64,000 bases of DNA from Parabacteroides sp. PFB2-10 (GCF_029893085.1 NZ_JARXWI010000003.1:62001-126000); one strand, 5' to 3'; shown: positions 29,273-39,512, counted from the first letter of the stretch. Program-made: numbers and translations. Notes: generated from the sequence alone by a model not told the origin.

Positions 29273-31381
29273 TTATCCGTTCATGGAGGCAAGGAATTCC
29301 ATATTGTCGGAGGTGTTCTCCATGTGCTTCTTCACGAATTCCATTGCTTCAAGGGAGTTCATATCCGAGAGATACTTACGAAGGATCCACATACGGTTGA
29401 CGGTCGCATCGTCTTGCAGCAGGTCGTCGCGACGCGTGCTGGAGGCAATGATATCGACTGCCGGGTAGATACGCTTGTTGGATAGCTTGCGGTCGAGCTG
29501 AAGTTCCATATTACCGGTTCCTTTAAACTCTTCGAAGATCACATCGTCCATCTTCGAACCGGTCTCGGTCAATGCTGTTGCCAGGATAGTAAGGCTACCG
29601 CCGTTCTCGATATTACGGGCAGCTCCGAAGAAACGTTTGGGTTTCTGCAAGGCATTGGCGTCGACACCTCCGGAGAGCACCTTACCGGATGCCGGCTGCA
29701 CGGTGTTATAGGCGCGTGCCAAACGGGTAATGGAGTCGAGCAGAATCACTACGTCGTGTCCACATTCCACCATACGCTTTGCTTTGTTCAATACGATATC
29801 AGCGATCTTTACATGACGATCGGCCGGTTCGTCGAAGGTTGAAGCGATCACTTCCGCATCAACGCTGCGTGCCATATCGGTCACTTCCTCCGGACGTTCG
29901 TCGATCAACAGGATGATCATATAGACTTCCGGATGGTTGGCGGCAATGGCATTGGCAATATCTTTGAGCAACATCGTCTTCCCGGTCTTCGGCTGGGCAA
30001 CGATCAATCCACGCTGTCCCTTACCGATCGGCGAGAAGAGATCAACCACACGTACGGCCGTCTTATCGTATACCTTCGGTGCACGGCGGGCGGTAAGCAT
30101 AAACTTTTCGTCCGGGAAGAGCGGGGTCAAGTGGTCGAAAGGCACACGGTCGCGCACCTCTTCGGGCGTACGTCCGTTGATCCGGTCAACCTTTACCAGC
30201 GGGAAGTATTTCTCGCCCTCTTTGGGAGGACGGATAGGACCTTCCACCACATCACCGGTGCGCAAGCCAAACAGTTTGATCTGCGATTGTGACACATAGA
30301 TATCGTCGGGTGAAGTGAGGTAGTTATAGTCAGACGAACGCAGGAAACCATAGCCGTCAGGCATCATTTCCAACACACCTGTACCGGTCAGGATGCCATC
30401 GAATTCGTAGGCTTTCTCCTGAGGTTGCTGCTGAGCGTTATTCTTTTGTTGATTGTTATTCTGCCGTGGATTGGGCTTATTGGCACTGTTTTGTTGTTGA
30501 ACAGGCTGCTTAGCATCCTGTTTCTCTTCTTGTTGCTTCTTAGGCTCTGCTTTGGGTGTCGTGGAAGAGAAGGGAAATATCTGGTCGAGCAGGGATTTTG
30601 CATCCGGATGACGGAACACCACCCGCTTATTGTCGTCTTTTTCTTCCGGCTTTTTCGCCTCTTCTGCTACGGGGAGTGCCTCTTTCTTCTCTTCGGGGGG
30701 AATAGGCAATTCGCCTTCCGTTTCGGCTACTACAGGGGGTAAAACCTTCTTTACTTCCGGCTGACGCGCTTCCGCTTTGGAAGGGATCACAGTCTTTTGC
30801 GCTGCTTCCGGCTCTTTTTCTACGGAAGGCTTCGCTTTAGCCGGCGGTGTATCGTTCTTGAACAGAACCGGTTCCGCATCCGGTTTGCCCGGAATAATAG
30901 CGGCGGCTACTTTCTCTTTCTTTTCGATTCGTACCCGTTTCTTCTTTTCCGGTTGGGAAACTTTCTCTTCGGTGGCCGTTGCATCGGCTGTTGGTTGTTC
31001 AACAACAGGTTTCGCTACGGCTTTCGGCTGCTCAGCGACTGCTTTCACATCTGCTGGTTCTGCAGCCGTAGTCGCTTTCTTTGGTGCTTTGTTTTTCTTT
31101 TCCGGCTGGGAAGTATCTTCTTTCTTCTCCGGCTTAGCCGTTTTGGCTACAGTCTTTTTCTGTGTTTTCTTTTTCGCCAGGCTTTCCGCCTTTTTAGCCT
31201 CTTTTTCTTTCTCCTTTTCTACCTGGATGCCGGCCAAAGAGATAGCCTGCTCGTCTAAGATACGATAAATCAGTTCCTCTTTCTTCAAGCTGCTGACTTT
31301 CTTGATACCTAACTCTGTAGCAATAGTCTGAAGCTCGGGTAAAAGCTTCTCATTTAGTTCTAAAATGTTATATTTCTGCAT
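29273..31381 (-). CDS. rho: Transcription termination factor Rho with long N-terminal insertion
   Basis: This 702-residue hexameric RNA helicase acts in factor-dependent termination. The N-terminal Rho-N helices ([18 protein letters not shown] region) are followed by an unusually long, low-complexity Lys/Glu/Ala/Pro/Gln-rich insertion (about residues 55-320). Then come the RNA-binding cold-shock domain ([18 protein letters not shown]) and the RecA-like ATPase with Walker A PKTGKT (about residue 465), a Walker B-type VILLDSIT and the C-terminal [11 protein letters not shown]. The start at 31381 (MQKYNIL) is chosen over the upstream 31414. Long insertions are typical of Bacteroidota Rho. Confidence 0.95.
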   Translation of the reverse strand: MQKYNILELNEKLLPELQTIATELGIKKVSSLKKEELIYRILDEQAISLAGIQVEKEKEKEAKKAESLAKKKTQKKTVAKTAKPEKKEDTSQPEKKNKAPKKATTAAEPADVKAVAEQPKAVAKPVVEQPTADATATEEKVSQPEKKKRVRIEKKEKVAAAIIPGKPDAEPVLFKNDTPPAKAKPSVEKEPEAAQKTVIPSKAEARQPEVKKVLPPVVAETEGELPIPPEEKKEALPVAEEAKKPEEKDDNKRVVFRHPDAKSLLDQIFPFSSTTPKAEPKKQQEEKQDAKQPVQQQNSANKPNPRQNNNQQKNNAQQQPQEKAYEFDGILTGTGVLEMMPDGYGFLRSSDYNYLTSPDDIYVSQSQIKLFGLRTGDVVEGPIRPPKEGEKYFPLVKVDRINGRTPEEVRDRVPFDHLTPLFPDEKFMLTARRAPKVYDKTAVRVVDLFSPIGKGQRGLIVAQPKTGKTMLLKDIANAIAANHPEVYMIILLIDERPEEVTDMARSVDAEVIASTFDEPADRHVKIADIVLNKAKRMVECGHDVVILLDSITRLARAYNTVQPASGKVLSGGVDANALQKPKRFFGAARNIENGGSLTILATALTETGSKMDDVIFEEFKGTGNMELQLDRKLSNKRIYPAVDIIASSTRRDDLLQDDATVNRMWILRKYLSDMNSLEAMEFVKKHMENTSDNMEFLASMNG

Positions 31382-31509
31382 AATTTGGGAAGTGAATAAC
31401 TTTTGGCGTAACATGTGTTTCTATTCCAATGGGAACTACACACGGCGCATGTTTATCTCATTAATTTTATAAATGCGTTGAATAATTATATCTTTCATGA
31501 ATGTGAAGT

Positions 31510-31566
31510 TTACTAACGTAACGACTTGTTAGTAATACATCAGCGTGGTAAGATGCTGCAAATGTA
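31510..31566 (-). promoter_or_regulatory. Rho leader: -7 box and inverted repeat
   Basis: On the minus strand TACATTTG (complement of 31559-31566) fits TAnnTTTG and would start a leader of about 170 bases before rho. TTACTAAC (31510-31517) and GTTAGTAA (31528-31535) form a perfect 8-bp inverted repeat within that leader. Rho commonly autoregulates through its leader; whether this dyad takes part is unknown. Confidence 0.45.
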
Positions 31567-31594
31567 TAAACTTTCTTTTGAATACCACGCTACT

Positions 31595-32914
31595 TCATGT
31601 AGTTTTTTTTACGATAAGTGCCTGTTTTGTGGACGGTTCTATCCGAAAACGATTATCCGTTCTCTCTCCGACTATCCAAAGGATATTGTCGCCTGAGCAT
31701 AAGAGCCAGGCATTTTCTTTTTCAAACCGGCTATACTTATGATTGATAAAATAATCGCTCAGTTTCTGTTTGCCCTGCATACCGAAAGGAATAAACCAAT
31801 CGCCCTTCTGCCATCGTCGCAGTTCCAATGGAAAGCGAATCTTATCGGCATCGAACCAGGCGCAGTTTTTGTCTTTGCCGATCACACTCTCTGATGAATA
31901 AACAATCTGACGAAAAGAAAGTTCGATCGGCAGATGTGCCACATCATTTTCAGAGTGGATCAGAAAACTTTCCGGGCTTTTTTCTTCTTCCAGCGGCGTC
32001 AACAACAGCGTCATTCTGTCTTTCAATAAACGATGGGTGGAAGAGAAAAATAGTTTTCCCGATTCTTTCTGTAAAGAAGAGAATATATCGCACACCTGCA
32101 GGCGATTAAAATGATAGGGTGATAAGAGCTCAAAGAGCATTGTCTCCGGCTCTTCACAGTGCATTAATGAAGGAATTGACAAAAGACCTGGTTCCAGCAA
32201 CACCTTCTTCTTTGCCTCCTCGATTGCTTTCCGATAGAGCGTTTCCGCCGAAGAAAGATGATCGGCTGTCCGTGCAATCGCCTCCCGCACAGAAGGATTT
32301 ATTTGTTCCATCAAAGGAAGAATGCGCAGACGGATAAAGTTGCGTGTATAGATATCGGAGGCATTCGTATGGTCGGTCATGTAGGGCTGCTGCTCGCTAT
32401 CGAGCCAGGAAACGATCTCTTCACGGCTGACACATAAAAGAGGCCTTATCACATAGCCATTCTTAGGACGTATCCCTCCCATACCGCGTATACCGGTTCC
32501 CCGCATGAGATTCATCAACAGGGTCTCTACGCTATCGTCGCGATGATGGGCCACAGCAATACAGTCGGCTTCCCATTCCAGGCGTTTCTCCTCGAACCAG
32601 CGATAGCGCAACTCACGCGCTGCCATCTCAATCGAGAGAGCGTGTTCTGCCGCATAGTGCGTTGTATCAAAATCAATAGAAGAAAAAGGAATCTGCAGCG
32701 TCTCCGCCAAACGGCGCGAAAACGCCTCGTCGCGATCGGACTCTTCGCCACGTAGATGAAAATTGCAATGAACAGCGAAGCAACGATACCCCAGGCACAC
32801 CAAAATTTTGAGCAGAGCCACCGAGTCGGCTCCGCCGCTAAGTCCAACCACCACCCGGCCTCCTTCAGGCAGAAGCCGGTTGGATTGGATATAGGTGTGA
32901 ACCGTTTGTAACAA
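31595..32914 (-). CDS. tilS: tRNA(Ile)-lysidine synthetase
   Basis: This 439-residue enzyme makes lysidine at position 34 of tRNA-Ile (CAU), allowing AUA decoding. The N-terminal PP-loop is GLSGGADSV (about residues 25-33), followed by the HHRDDSVETLLMNLMRGTG segment. The C-terminal TilS domain (LRRWQKGDWFIPFGM and SDYF) is complete. The start codon is a TTG at 32914: an in-frame stop lies a few codons upstream and there is no ATG before the conserved region, so TTG initiation is likely. It lies 10 bases after the zinc-ribbon gene stop. Confidence 0.92.
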   Translation of the reverse strand: MLQTVHTYIQSNRLLPEGGRVVVGLSGGADSVALLKILVCLGYRCFAVHCNFHLRGEESDRDEAFSRRLAETLQIPFSSIDFDTTHYAAEHALSIEMAARELRYRWFEEKRLEWEADCIAVAHHRDDSVETLLMNLMRGTGIRGMGGIRPKNGYVIRPLLCVSREEIVSWLDSEQQPYMTDHTNASDIYTRNFIRLRILPLMEQINPSVREAIARTADHLSSAETLYRKAIEEAKKKVLLEPGLLSIPSLMHCEEPETMLFELLSPYHFNRLQVCDIFSSLQKESGKLFFSSTHRLLKDRMTLLLTPLEEEKSPESFLIHSENDVAHLPIELSFRQIVYSSESVIGKDKNCAWFDADKIRFPLELRRWQKGDWFIPFGMQGKQKLSDYFINHKYSRFEKENAWLLCSGDNILWIVGERTDNRFRIEPSTKQALIVKKTT

Positions 32915-32924
32915 AAAAAATGAT

Positions 32925-33686
32925 TTATTCTACGCCTGCCAGTTCCGGGTCGATCATAATACGACCGCAGTATTCGCAAACGATAATTTTCTTACGTAGT
33001 TTGATATCCATCTGCTTCTGGGGCGGGATCTTATTAAAGCAACCACCACAGGCGTCACGTTGGATATAAACAACAGCCAAGCCGTTGCGCGCACCCTTAC
33101 GGATACGTTTGAAAGCAGTCAGCAAGCGAGGCTCTACCATGGCTTCCAGCTTCTTGGCTTTCTCGCGCAGTTTTTCTTCTTCCTGCTTGGTCTCAGAGAT
33201 AATCTCTTCCAACTCGCCCCGTTTCTGAACCAAATCGGCACGACGACCATCCAGATTATCCGCCAACTGAGCAATCTCTTCCTGTTTCTGTTTAGCTGAT
33301 TCACCGTATTCGCGGATCTTCTTTTCGGCAAACTCGATCTCCAATCCCTGGAATTCGATCTCTTTGGTCAGATTATCAAATTCACGGTTGTTACGGACAT
33401 TGTCCAATTGGGTCTTATATTTTTCAATCAAGGCGGTCGATTCAGCTATTTTATTCTTTTGGTCTACCACCGACTGGTCAAACTCCTTAATATCCGTCTG
33501 GTAATTACTTAAACGCGTTTCCAATCCGGCAATTTCATCTTCCAGGTCCTGCACTTCCAACGGCAACTCACCACGAAGTGTTTTAATCTTATCAATTTCA
33601 GTCACCATCGTCTGAAGTTGATACAGCGTAGAAAGCTTCTCTTCAACTGTATATTCCTTTTCAGCTGATTGTTTCTCTTTAGCCAT
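32925..33686 (-). CDS. Coiled-coil zinc-ribbon protein
   Basis: This 253-residue protein is almost entirely predicted coiled coil from residues 10 to 200 (heptad-rich LEDEIAGLETRLSNYQ and repeated KQEEEK). It ends in a C4 zinc ribbon (CGGCFNKIPP, then VCEYCGRIMID). The architecture matches the widespread CT398/zf-RING_7 type family, with suspected nucleic-acid or secretion-related roles and no firm function. It lies just 1 base downstream of the Nif3-like gene stop and is co-oriented with it, as is usual in Bacteroidales. Confidence 0.88.
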   Translation of the reverse strand: MAKEKQSAEKEYTVEEKLSTLYQLQTMVTEIDKIKTLRGELPLEVQDLEDEIAGLETRLSNYQTDIKEFDQSVVDQKNKIAESTALIEKYKTQLDNVRNNREFDNLTKEIEFQGLEIEFAEKKIREYGESAKQKQEEIAQLADNLDGRRADLVQKRGELEEIISETKQEEEKLREKAKKLEAMVEPRLLTAFKRIRKGARNGLAVVYIQRDACGGCFNKIPPQKQMDIKLRKKIIVCEYCGRIMIDPELAGVE

Positions 33687-33687
33687 G

Positions 33688-34785
33688 CTATAAATATTTT
33701 ACTGGGTTTGAATTAACATTCGACAAATGAAGTGCAAAGGTAGGGAATTTTTTGGATATCAAATCAAAAAAGATCTCTTTTGTACAGACCTCCGACTCAT
33801 AATGTCCGATCACCGCCAGTAAGATTCGATCTTCCACATCGTAAAAGTCGTTGTATTTGGCTTCACCGGTAATGAATATATCAGCTCCGTAAGCAATTGC
33901 ATCCTTGAGCAGAAAGGCTCCGCTCCCGCCACAGATAGCGACCTCCCGGATCGGCTTATGTATGAGCGATGAATGTTTAACACAGGCTACGTTAAAAATA
34001 TCCTTTATGCGCCGCAAAAAGAAATATTCATCTTCCTCTTCAGGCAGCTCTCCTACCACACCCGATCCGGCCTGTTGCCAGGTGTTATCCAACGGATAGA
34101 AATCGAACACAGGCTCTTCGTAGGGATGTACCGAACGCAAGGCACGCATCACAGCAATCTTTTTGTAAGCCGGCAAAACGGTTTCAATACGTGTTTCATT
34201 CTCATAATGCACCTTCCCGATCTCCCCCGCAAAGGGATTAGCCCCTTCCAAAGCGCGATAAGTACCGTCGCCATAGAGATTGAAGCTGGTAGAATCATAG
34301 TTACCCACATGACCTGCACCCGCCTGAAACAACGTGTTGCGCACCATATCAGCGTAGGGCGTCGGTACAAAAGTGACCAGCTTCAAGAGGTTTCCTTTCT
34401 GCGGACTCAGGATGCGGATATTCTCCAGACCGATCATTTCCGCCAACCGGTAGTTGACCCCACCCTGGGCATTATCCAGGTTGGTATGGGCGGCGTATAT
34501 CACCAGATCGTGTTTGCAGGCCTTCATCATACAGCGTTCAATATAGGTAGCGCCGCGTAATGACTTAAAAGGTTTAAAGGCAAGCGGATGATGGGAGATA
34601 ATCAGGTTACACTCCCGTTCGATCGCTTCATCAAGGATCTCCTCCGTGACATCCAAGCAGAGCAAGGCTCCGGTAGCCGCTTGATTCACATCGCCTACCT
34701 GCACACCGGCATTATCGAAGTCCTCCTGCAGAGGCAGCGGTGCAAACAGCTCGATTTCACGAAGAATATCCTTAATCTTTATCAT
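33688..34785 (-). CDS. Nif3-like dinuclear metal-binding protein
   Basis: This 365-residue member of the YbgI/YqfO/Nif3 family is of the long form with a central PII/CutA-like inserted domain (about residues 125-235, including HPYEEPVFDFYPL). Metal-ligand motifs are ISHHPLAFKPFKSL (about 63-76), AAHTNLD (about 98-104) and the C-terminal GHYESE. Family members form toroidal hexamers; the suspected activity is GTP cyclohydrolase-like, not established. The operon order nif3-zinc ribbon-tilS points to a conserved housekeeping unit. Confidence 0.9.
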   Translation of the reverse strand: MIKIKDILREIELFAPLPLQEDFDNAGVQVGDVNQAATGALLCLDVTEEILDEAIERECNLIISHHPLAFKPFKSLRGATYIERCMMKACKHDLVIYAAHTNLDNAQGGVNYRLAEMIGLENIRILSPQKGNLLKLVTFVPTPYADMVRNTLFQAGAGHVGNYDSTSFNLYGDGTYRALEGANPFAGEIGKVHYENETRIETVLPAYKKIAVMRALRSVHPYEEPVFDFYPLDNTWQQAGSGVVGELPEEEDEYFFLRRIKDIFNVACVKHSSLIHKPIREVAICGGSGAFLLKDAIAYGADIFITGEAKYNDFYDVEDRILLAVIGHYESEVCTKEIFFDLISKKFPTFALHLSNVNSNPVKYL

Positions 34786-34787
34786 TT

Positions 34788-35162
34788 TTATTTACCTTTC
34801 TGTATAATCTTGACAGCCGACACCTTGGCAAAGCAAACACCTTTGACAAGACCCGTGCGGACTTCGCTTCCGGTATTCGCGTCGACCTCGATAGTCACAT
34901 TATGAATATGGCTCGGCAAAGACGACTTGGTAGAAGCACTTATATTATTGACACGAAGCCAACCTCCTTCCGTGTACGCATGATCCAATATATTGGCATC
35001 AAACTTAATCGAAATAGATCCGCCTTCCGCACCGATTGTATATTCCGTCTGTTCCGGCACAATATACGCATCTATCACACTCTCATCATCACACGCAAAT
35101 AATCCCGTCGTTAAGGCAAGGATCACAAAATAAGCAAATACTCTCTTATACATAAGTTTCAT
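34788..35162 (-). CDS. Small BACON-like lipoprotein
   Basis: This 124-residue protein has a signal peptide with lipobox GLFACDD. The mature part has the beta-sandwich pattern of BACON-type domains: YTIGAEGGSISIKFDANI and an ending SAVKIIQKGK. BACON domains are carbohydrate- or mucin-binding candidates in Bacteroidota. It lies directly upstream of the Nif3-like gene (2 bases apart), although it looks functionally unrelated. Two ATGs (35162 and three codons in) are possible starts. Confidence 0.75.
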   Translation of the reverse strand: MKLMYKRVFAYFVILALTTGLFACDDESVIDAYIVPEQTEYTIGAEGGSISIKFDANILDHAYTEGGWLRVNNISASTKSSLPSHIHNVTIEVDANTGSEVRTGLVKGVCFAKVSAVKIIQKGK

Positions 35163-35270
35163 TTTTAAAATATAAAATAGGTTTTCAGGTTAATCAACAA
35201 ACAAAGGCTATAAATAGTTCGCCTTTGCCTGTCCTAATCGTATCACCTTTTTCTTTTTGTTCTTTATCTT

Positions 35271-37031
35271 TTATTCTTCCGGCAGTTCCACTTTCAAAAA
35301 CAATTCGTCGAGCTGAGCCTGGTCGATCGGCGTAGGTGCGTCGAGCATCACGTCGCGTCCGGAATTGTTTTTCGGGAAAGCGATACAGTCACGGATAGAA
35401 TCCAAACCGGCGAACAACGACACCCAGCGGTCTAACCCGTAAGCCAATCCGCCATGCGGAGGCGCCCCGAACTTAAAGGCATTCATCAGGAAGCCAAATT
35501 GTTCTTCGGCCTTCTCGCGGGTAAAGCCCAAAAGCTGGAACATCTTGTTCTGCAACTCGCTATCGTAGATACGGATAGACCCCCCTCCTACTTCCACGCC
35601 ATTGATGACCATATCGTAAGCATTGGCACGTACGGCAGCAGGATCACTGTCCAACAAAGGAATATCCTCTTTCTTCGGCGAGGTAAACGGATGGTGCATC
35701 GCATATAGGCGCTGATCTTCCTCGCTCCATTCAAACAACGGGAAGTCGACGATCCAGAGGCATACAAATTTATTCTTATCGCGCAAGCCTAACTGACCGG
35801 CCACTTCGAGGCGAAGCTCACACAATTGTTTGCGTGTCTTCATCACGTCATCGCCCGAAAGGATCAATATCAGGTCGCCCGGCTGAGCGTTGAAGGCTTT
35901 TTTCATCTCCTGCAACACCTCCTGCGTATAGAATTTATCCACACTCGACTTCACGCTTCCGTCGGCCTCCACGCGGGCATACACCATGCCCTTGGCACCG
36001 ATCTGCGGACGCTTCACAAAGTCGGTCAATGCGTCGAGCTGCTTGCGTGTATAGGTTGCAGCACCCGTAGCACAGATACCTCCCACGTATGCGGCATCGT
36101 CAAACACCGGGAAACCGTGTCCTTTCAGGATATCCATCAATTCCACAAACTGCATATCAAAGCGCAGGTCAGGCTTATCGCTGCCATACAATCTCATCGC
36201 GTCATGCCACGACATACGTTGGAACGGCTCGTTTATCTCCACACCCCGGATCGCCTTGAACAGATGTTTCGACATCCCTTCAAAAAGGGTTAAAACGTCT
36301 TCCTGTTCGACAAAGCTCATCTCGCAGTCGATCTGCGTAAATTCAGGTTGACGATCAGCCCGCAGGTCTTCGTCGCGGAAACATTTTACGATCTGGAAAT
36401 AACGGTCGAACCCGGATACCATCAACAACTGTTTCAGCGTTTGCGGCGATTGCGGCAGGGCATAAAACTGTCCGGGATTCATACGGGAAGGCACGACAAA
36501 GTCGCGCGCTCCTTCCGGAGTCGAGTTCACCAATACAGGCGTTTCCACCTCTAAGAAGCCTTGTTCGTCAAGATAACGGCGCACTTCGAAAGCCATCTTG
36601 TGACGCAGTTCCAGGTTGGCGCGCACCGTATTGCGGCGCAAATCTAAGTAGCGGTATTTCATGCGGATATCATCCCCCCCATCGGTCTCGTCTTCAATCG
36701 TAAAAGGAGGAGTGGCCGCCCGGTTCAACACTGTCAAGGCCGATGCGATCACCTCGATCTCACCGGTCGGTATATGGGCATTCTTGCTCGAGCGCTCGCG
36801 CACGGTTCCGGTAGCCTGGATCACATATTCGCGTCCCAGTTTATTGGATTGCTCGCAAAGCGCGGCATCATTCTCCTGATTAAAGACCAACTGGGTTATA
36901 CCATAGCGGTCACGAATATCGACAAAAGTCATCCCACCCATTTTACGGGTTCGTTGCACCCAACCGGCCAATGTCACTTCCTGTCCTTCATCCGACAGAC
37001 GAAGCTCTCCACATGTTTTCGTTCTATACAT
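35271..37031 (-). CDS. aspS: Aspartyl-tRNA synthetase
   Basis: This 586-residue class II synthetase has an N-terminal OB-fold anticodon-binding domain ([18 protein letters not shown]), motif 2 [16 protein letters not shown], the bacterial GAD insertion (about residues 290-420) and motif 3 [11 protein letters not shown]. It charges tRNA-Asp; whether it is discriminating cannot be read from sequence by eye. It has its own promoter region with a CAAAGATA (minus-strand TATCTTTG) at 37109-37116. Confidence 0.95.
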   Translation of the reverse strand: MYRTKTCGELRLSDEGQEVTLAGWVQRTRKMGGMTFVDIRDRYGITQLVFNQENDAALCEQSNKLGREYVIQATGTVRERSSKNAHIPTGEIEVIASALTVLNRAATPPFTIEDETDGGDDIRMKYRYLDLRRNTVRANLELRHKMAFEVRRYLDEQGFLEVETPVLVNSTPEGARDFVVPSRMNPGQFYALPQSPQTLKQLLMVSGFDRYFQIVKCFRDEDLRADRQPEFTQIDCEMSFVEQEDVLTLFEGMSKHLFKAIRGVEINEPFQRMSWHDAMRLYGSDKPDLRFDMQFVELMDILKGHGFPVFDDAAYVGGICATGAATYTRKQLDALTDFVKRPQIGAKGMVYARVEADGSVKSSVDKFYTQEVLQEMKKAFNAQPGDLILILSGDDVMKTRKQLCELRLEVAGQLGLRDKNKFVCLWIVDFPLFEWSEEDQRLYAMHHPFTSPKKEDIPLLDSDPAAVRANAYDMVINGVEVGGGSIRIYDSELQNKMFQLLGFTREKAEEQFGFLMNAFKFGAPPHGGLAYGLDRWVSLFAGLDSIRDCIAFPKNNSGRDVMLDAPTPIDQAQLDELFLKVELPEE

Positions 37032-37108
37032 AATAATTTATAGCGTATTGTGTTTCTTATCTTTTGTAAATCCGCCTCCTATAAGGCGCTCTTTCTCTGT
37101 ATCACCTG

Positions 37109-37116
37109 CAAAGATA
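37109..37116 (-). promoter_or_regulatory. -7 box for aspS
   Basis: The minus strand reads TATCTTTG, an exact TAnnTTTG match, 78 bases before the aspS ATG. A matching -33 TTTG was not seen at the expected distance. Confidence 0.5.
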
Positions 37117-37183
37117 ATGCCTACCCGCCAATTATTCTTATTCTTACTCTAAGAAAATACGCCGAATGAAAGTTTTTTACTAC

Positions 37184-37191
37184 TATCTTTG
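37184..37191 (+). promoter_or_regulatory. -7 box for the TPR/ATL operon
   Basis: TATCTTTG lies 42 bases before the TPR gene ATG and is divergent from the aspS box. The -33 region is not recognisable. Confidence 0.5.
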
Positions 37192-37232
37192 TTTTTCTTA
37201 AGTAAACAAAGTTTATTTTATCGGAAAAGATA

Positions 37233-38240
37233 ATGAAAAGATTTCTCACACTTTTTACAATACTTTTTATAGCTTCCGCCGCCACCCTTTCAGGACAAGA
37301 GTCGGTGGTCGACAGCCTGGTGGCATTGGGCATCGAATATCATGACGCCGGGCAATACCGAAAAGCGATTCGATTGTATGAAGAGGCGCTGCAGGTCGAT
37401 CCCGAATCGGAAATTGTTCATTACGAAATTGCCATCTCTTTGGTGGAAGCGAAAGACTATTATACCGCCATCGCCCATTGCGATAAACTGATCGAGCGCG
37501 ATGATAAATTTGCTCTCCTGGCTTATAACACAAAAGGCTCCTGCCTGAATTACCTGGGGAAAACAGATGAAGCGATCGATAATTACCTGGAAGGTATCGA
37601 GAAGTCCGATGAGTTCTATCTTTTATATTACAACCTCGGACTGGCTTATCACACCAAAGGTGATTTTTCTTTGGCAGAAGAGGCTTTTATCCGGACGATC
37701 GAGCTCAACCCACAGTACGGGAAAGCCCATCTAAACCTGGCGCGTACGATGACGCAACAAAACCGGCGCGTGGAAAGCCTGCTTTCGCTCTATTATTATC
37801 TGCTTATCGAGCCTTTCTCTGAAGATACGGAATGGGCCTATAATAACCTTATTCTTCTGTTGAATCTGAACCGGTTCCCCGGCGGCGTGGAAACGGTAGT
37901 CGACGAATCCCTGACGGAACTGGAGGTGGTGGATGCGATCCTTTCCCGCCTGGCTATCCTGAATAAAGAGGAGGAGACTGACGGAAAGACGAAGGTCGAC
38001 AAATTGATCCGCTCAACCAATGCTTTCTTTGATTCGTTAGGCGATATAAAGAAAAAGAATAATCCGAAAGGTTTCTGGTGGGATTTCTATGTACCTTTTT
38101 ATGCACATATCTCTTCATGGGATTATGTAAAGGTGTATTGCCATTACATAAGTCGCTATTTTTATGCTGATTCGGCAGACTGGTTGAATCAGAATGGTGC
38201 GAAGGTGAATTCTTTCAGTGATTGGTTACGACGCTTATGA
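37233..38240 (+). CDS. Exported TPR protein
   Basis: This 335-residue protein has a signal peptide (cleavage after LSGQ) followed by about five TPR units between residues 30 and 190 (AGQYRKAIRLYEEALQVDP, KDYYTAIAHCDKLI, GKTDEAIDNYLEGIE, GDFSLAEEAFIRTIELNP). The C-terminal ~140 residues lack repeats and end in a hydrophobic aromatic-rich region (WWDFYVPFYAHISSW). It is presumably a periplasmic scaffold. Its stop overlaps the next gene as ATGA, so the two are translationally coupled. Confidence 0.8.
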   Translation: MKRFLTLFTILFIASAATLSGQESVVDSLVALGIEYHDAGQYRKAIRLYEEALQVDPESEIVHYEIAISLVEAKDYYTAIAHCDKLIERDDKFALLAYNTKGSCLNYLGKTDEAIDNYLEGIEKSDEFYLLYYNLGLAYHTKGDFSLAEEAFIRTIELNPQYGKAHLNLARTMTQQNRRVESLLSLYYYLLIEPFSEDTEWAYNNLILLLNLNRFPGGVETVVDESLTELEVVDAILSRLAILNKEEETDGKTKVDKLIRSTNAFFDSLGDIKKKNNPKGFWWDFYVPFYAHISSWDYVKVYCHYISRYFYADSADWLNQNGAKVNSFSDWLRRL

Positions 38241-38581
38241 TACAGGATAAAGAGGCAATCCGTCAGGCAGTTTATGAGATTGTTCGCACCATTCCTTACG
38301 GACGTGCAACGAGCTACGGAGCCATTGCCCGAGCCATCGGTTACCCGAACATGTCGCGTCTGGTGGGGAAGATCATGGCCTCCTGCGAGTCGAACACAAA
38401 CGATATTCCCGCCCACCGGGTAGTCAACAGCCAGGGTATCCTCTCCGGCAAAGAGGCCTTCGGCTCCGCCGGTGAGATGCAGCAGCTTCTGGAAGCGGAA
38501 GGAATCGCCGTTGCGAACAAGAACAGAATACAGGCTTGGAAAACCGTGTTCTGGAACCCAATAGAAGAGATAACGCTTTAA
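38237..38581 (+). CDS. MGMT-family alkyltransferase-like (ATL) protein
   Basis: This 114-residue protein has the C-terminal fold of O6-alkylguanine-DNA alkyltransferase, including YGRATSYGAIARAIG and the RLVGKIM recognition-helix region. The active-site PCHRV motif reads PAHRV (residues 58-62), so the methyl-accepting Cys is Ala. This is the hallmark of ATL proteins, which bind alkylated guanine and recruit nucleotide excision repair instead of repairing directly. I use the ATG at 38237 (ATGA overlap with the TPR gene) over the frame-extended 38222. The stop overlaps the convergent patatin stop. Confidence 0.88.
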   Translation: MIQDKEAIRQAVYEIVRTIPYGRATSYGAIARAIGYPNMSRLVGKIMASCESNTNDIPAHRVVNSQGILSGKEAFGSAGEMQQLLEAEGIAVANKNRIQAWKTVFWNPIEEITL

Positions 38582-39429
38582 GGCCTGCCCAATAACCGGC
38601 GTGTGTGGCTTTTCCATTTAGGCGGAAACGGTTTCCGGATATCAGCATCCCATTTCTTTTGGTTTTTTTCGAGGTGGGCAACAGCCATTTGATAGCCTTT
38701 GTCGTAGATTGCCTGGGCATGCTTCAGGTCGAAGAGCGAATAATGGGATACCTCATCGGAGGCAATCAGGTAATCACATAATTTTATCTCCTCCACCGTA
38801 TTGGCACCCACCATATAGTTCATCGTCTGTTCGATAATGTATTTCAGCGATTTGTCGTATTTCATCGTGGTCACCGGACTGATATCTATGCCGATCACCC
38901 GCCAGCACTCTTTGCGGATCACCGATACCGGGAAGTTGACAAATACCCCTCCGTCGATATAATGTTTGCCTTCGATCTCCATGGGCGTAAAGACAATCGG
39001 AACCGAACAGGAGGCAACGACAGCCGGAATAAGCTCTCCGGAATCAAATATGCGGGGTTTCCCTTTTTCGATGTCGGAAGCAACCACGCGCAGGGGTATT
39101 TTCAGATCCTCAAATGTCTTAGCCCGTAGTTTCTTTTTCAAGATGGCCTGTATGCCGGTTGTCTTGAAAAGTCCCTCCTGCGGGAGAGTTGTTGCTATGA
39201 TATCGGTAAACTTGACCGCCTTGAAAATGGCAAAAGTCTCCTCCGGCGTGTACCCGTCGGCCAGAAACGCACCGGCCAACGACCCAGCACTGGTTCCCGA
39301 AAAGATTTCCGGTCGTATTCCCTTTTCGTACAAAGCCTGAAGGGCGCCCAGATGGGCAAACCCACGCGCTCCACCCCCACTCAGGGCAATACCCCATTTG
39401 TATTGTTTTTGTTCCCGTTTTGCTGCCAT
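38578..39429 (-). CDS. Patatin-like phospholipase
   Basis: This 283-residue protein has the glycine-rich oxyanion motif SGGGARGFAHLG near the N-terminus, the nucleophile Ser in GTSAG (about residue 45) and the dyad Asp in DGGVFVNFPV (about 170). There is no signal peptide, so it is probably a cytosolic or inner-face lipid acyl hydrolase. I start it at ATG 39429 (MAAKREQ), discarding a 16-residue upstream extension. Its stop overlaps that of the ATL gene by four bases on the opposite strand. Confidence 0.9.
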   Translation of the reverse strand: MAAKREQKQYKWGIALSGGGARGFAHLGALQALYEKGIRPEIFSGTSAGSLAGAFLADGYTPEETFAIFKAVKFTDIIATTLPQEGLFKTTGIQAILKKKLRAKTFEDLKIPLRVVASDIEKGKPRIFDSGELIPAVVASCSVPIVFTPMEIEGKHYIDGGVFVNFPVSVIRKECWRVIGIDISPVTTMKYDKSLKYIIEQTMNYMVGANTVEEIKLCDYLIASDEVSHYSLFDLKHAQAIYDKGYQMAVAHLEKNQKKWDADIRKPFPPKWKSHTRRLLGRP

Positions 39430-39512
39430 ATTCTTATGCGTTGAAATACGTACTGCTAAGTTAAGACAATTTATCATTCTTTATTCCCCGGGGGTTAAAA
39501 AAACGCACGTAA

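Noticed and set aside
30777-31268. Phe/Ser-rich open frames on the plus strand opposite rho
   Set aside because: They are the reverse complement of the Lys/Glu-rich insertion of Rho, which gives long open shadows by composition.
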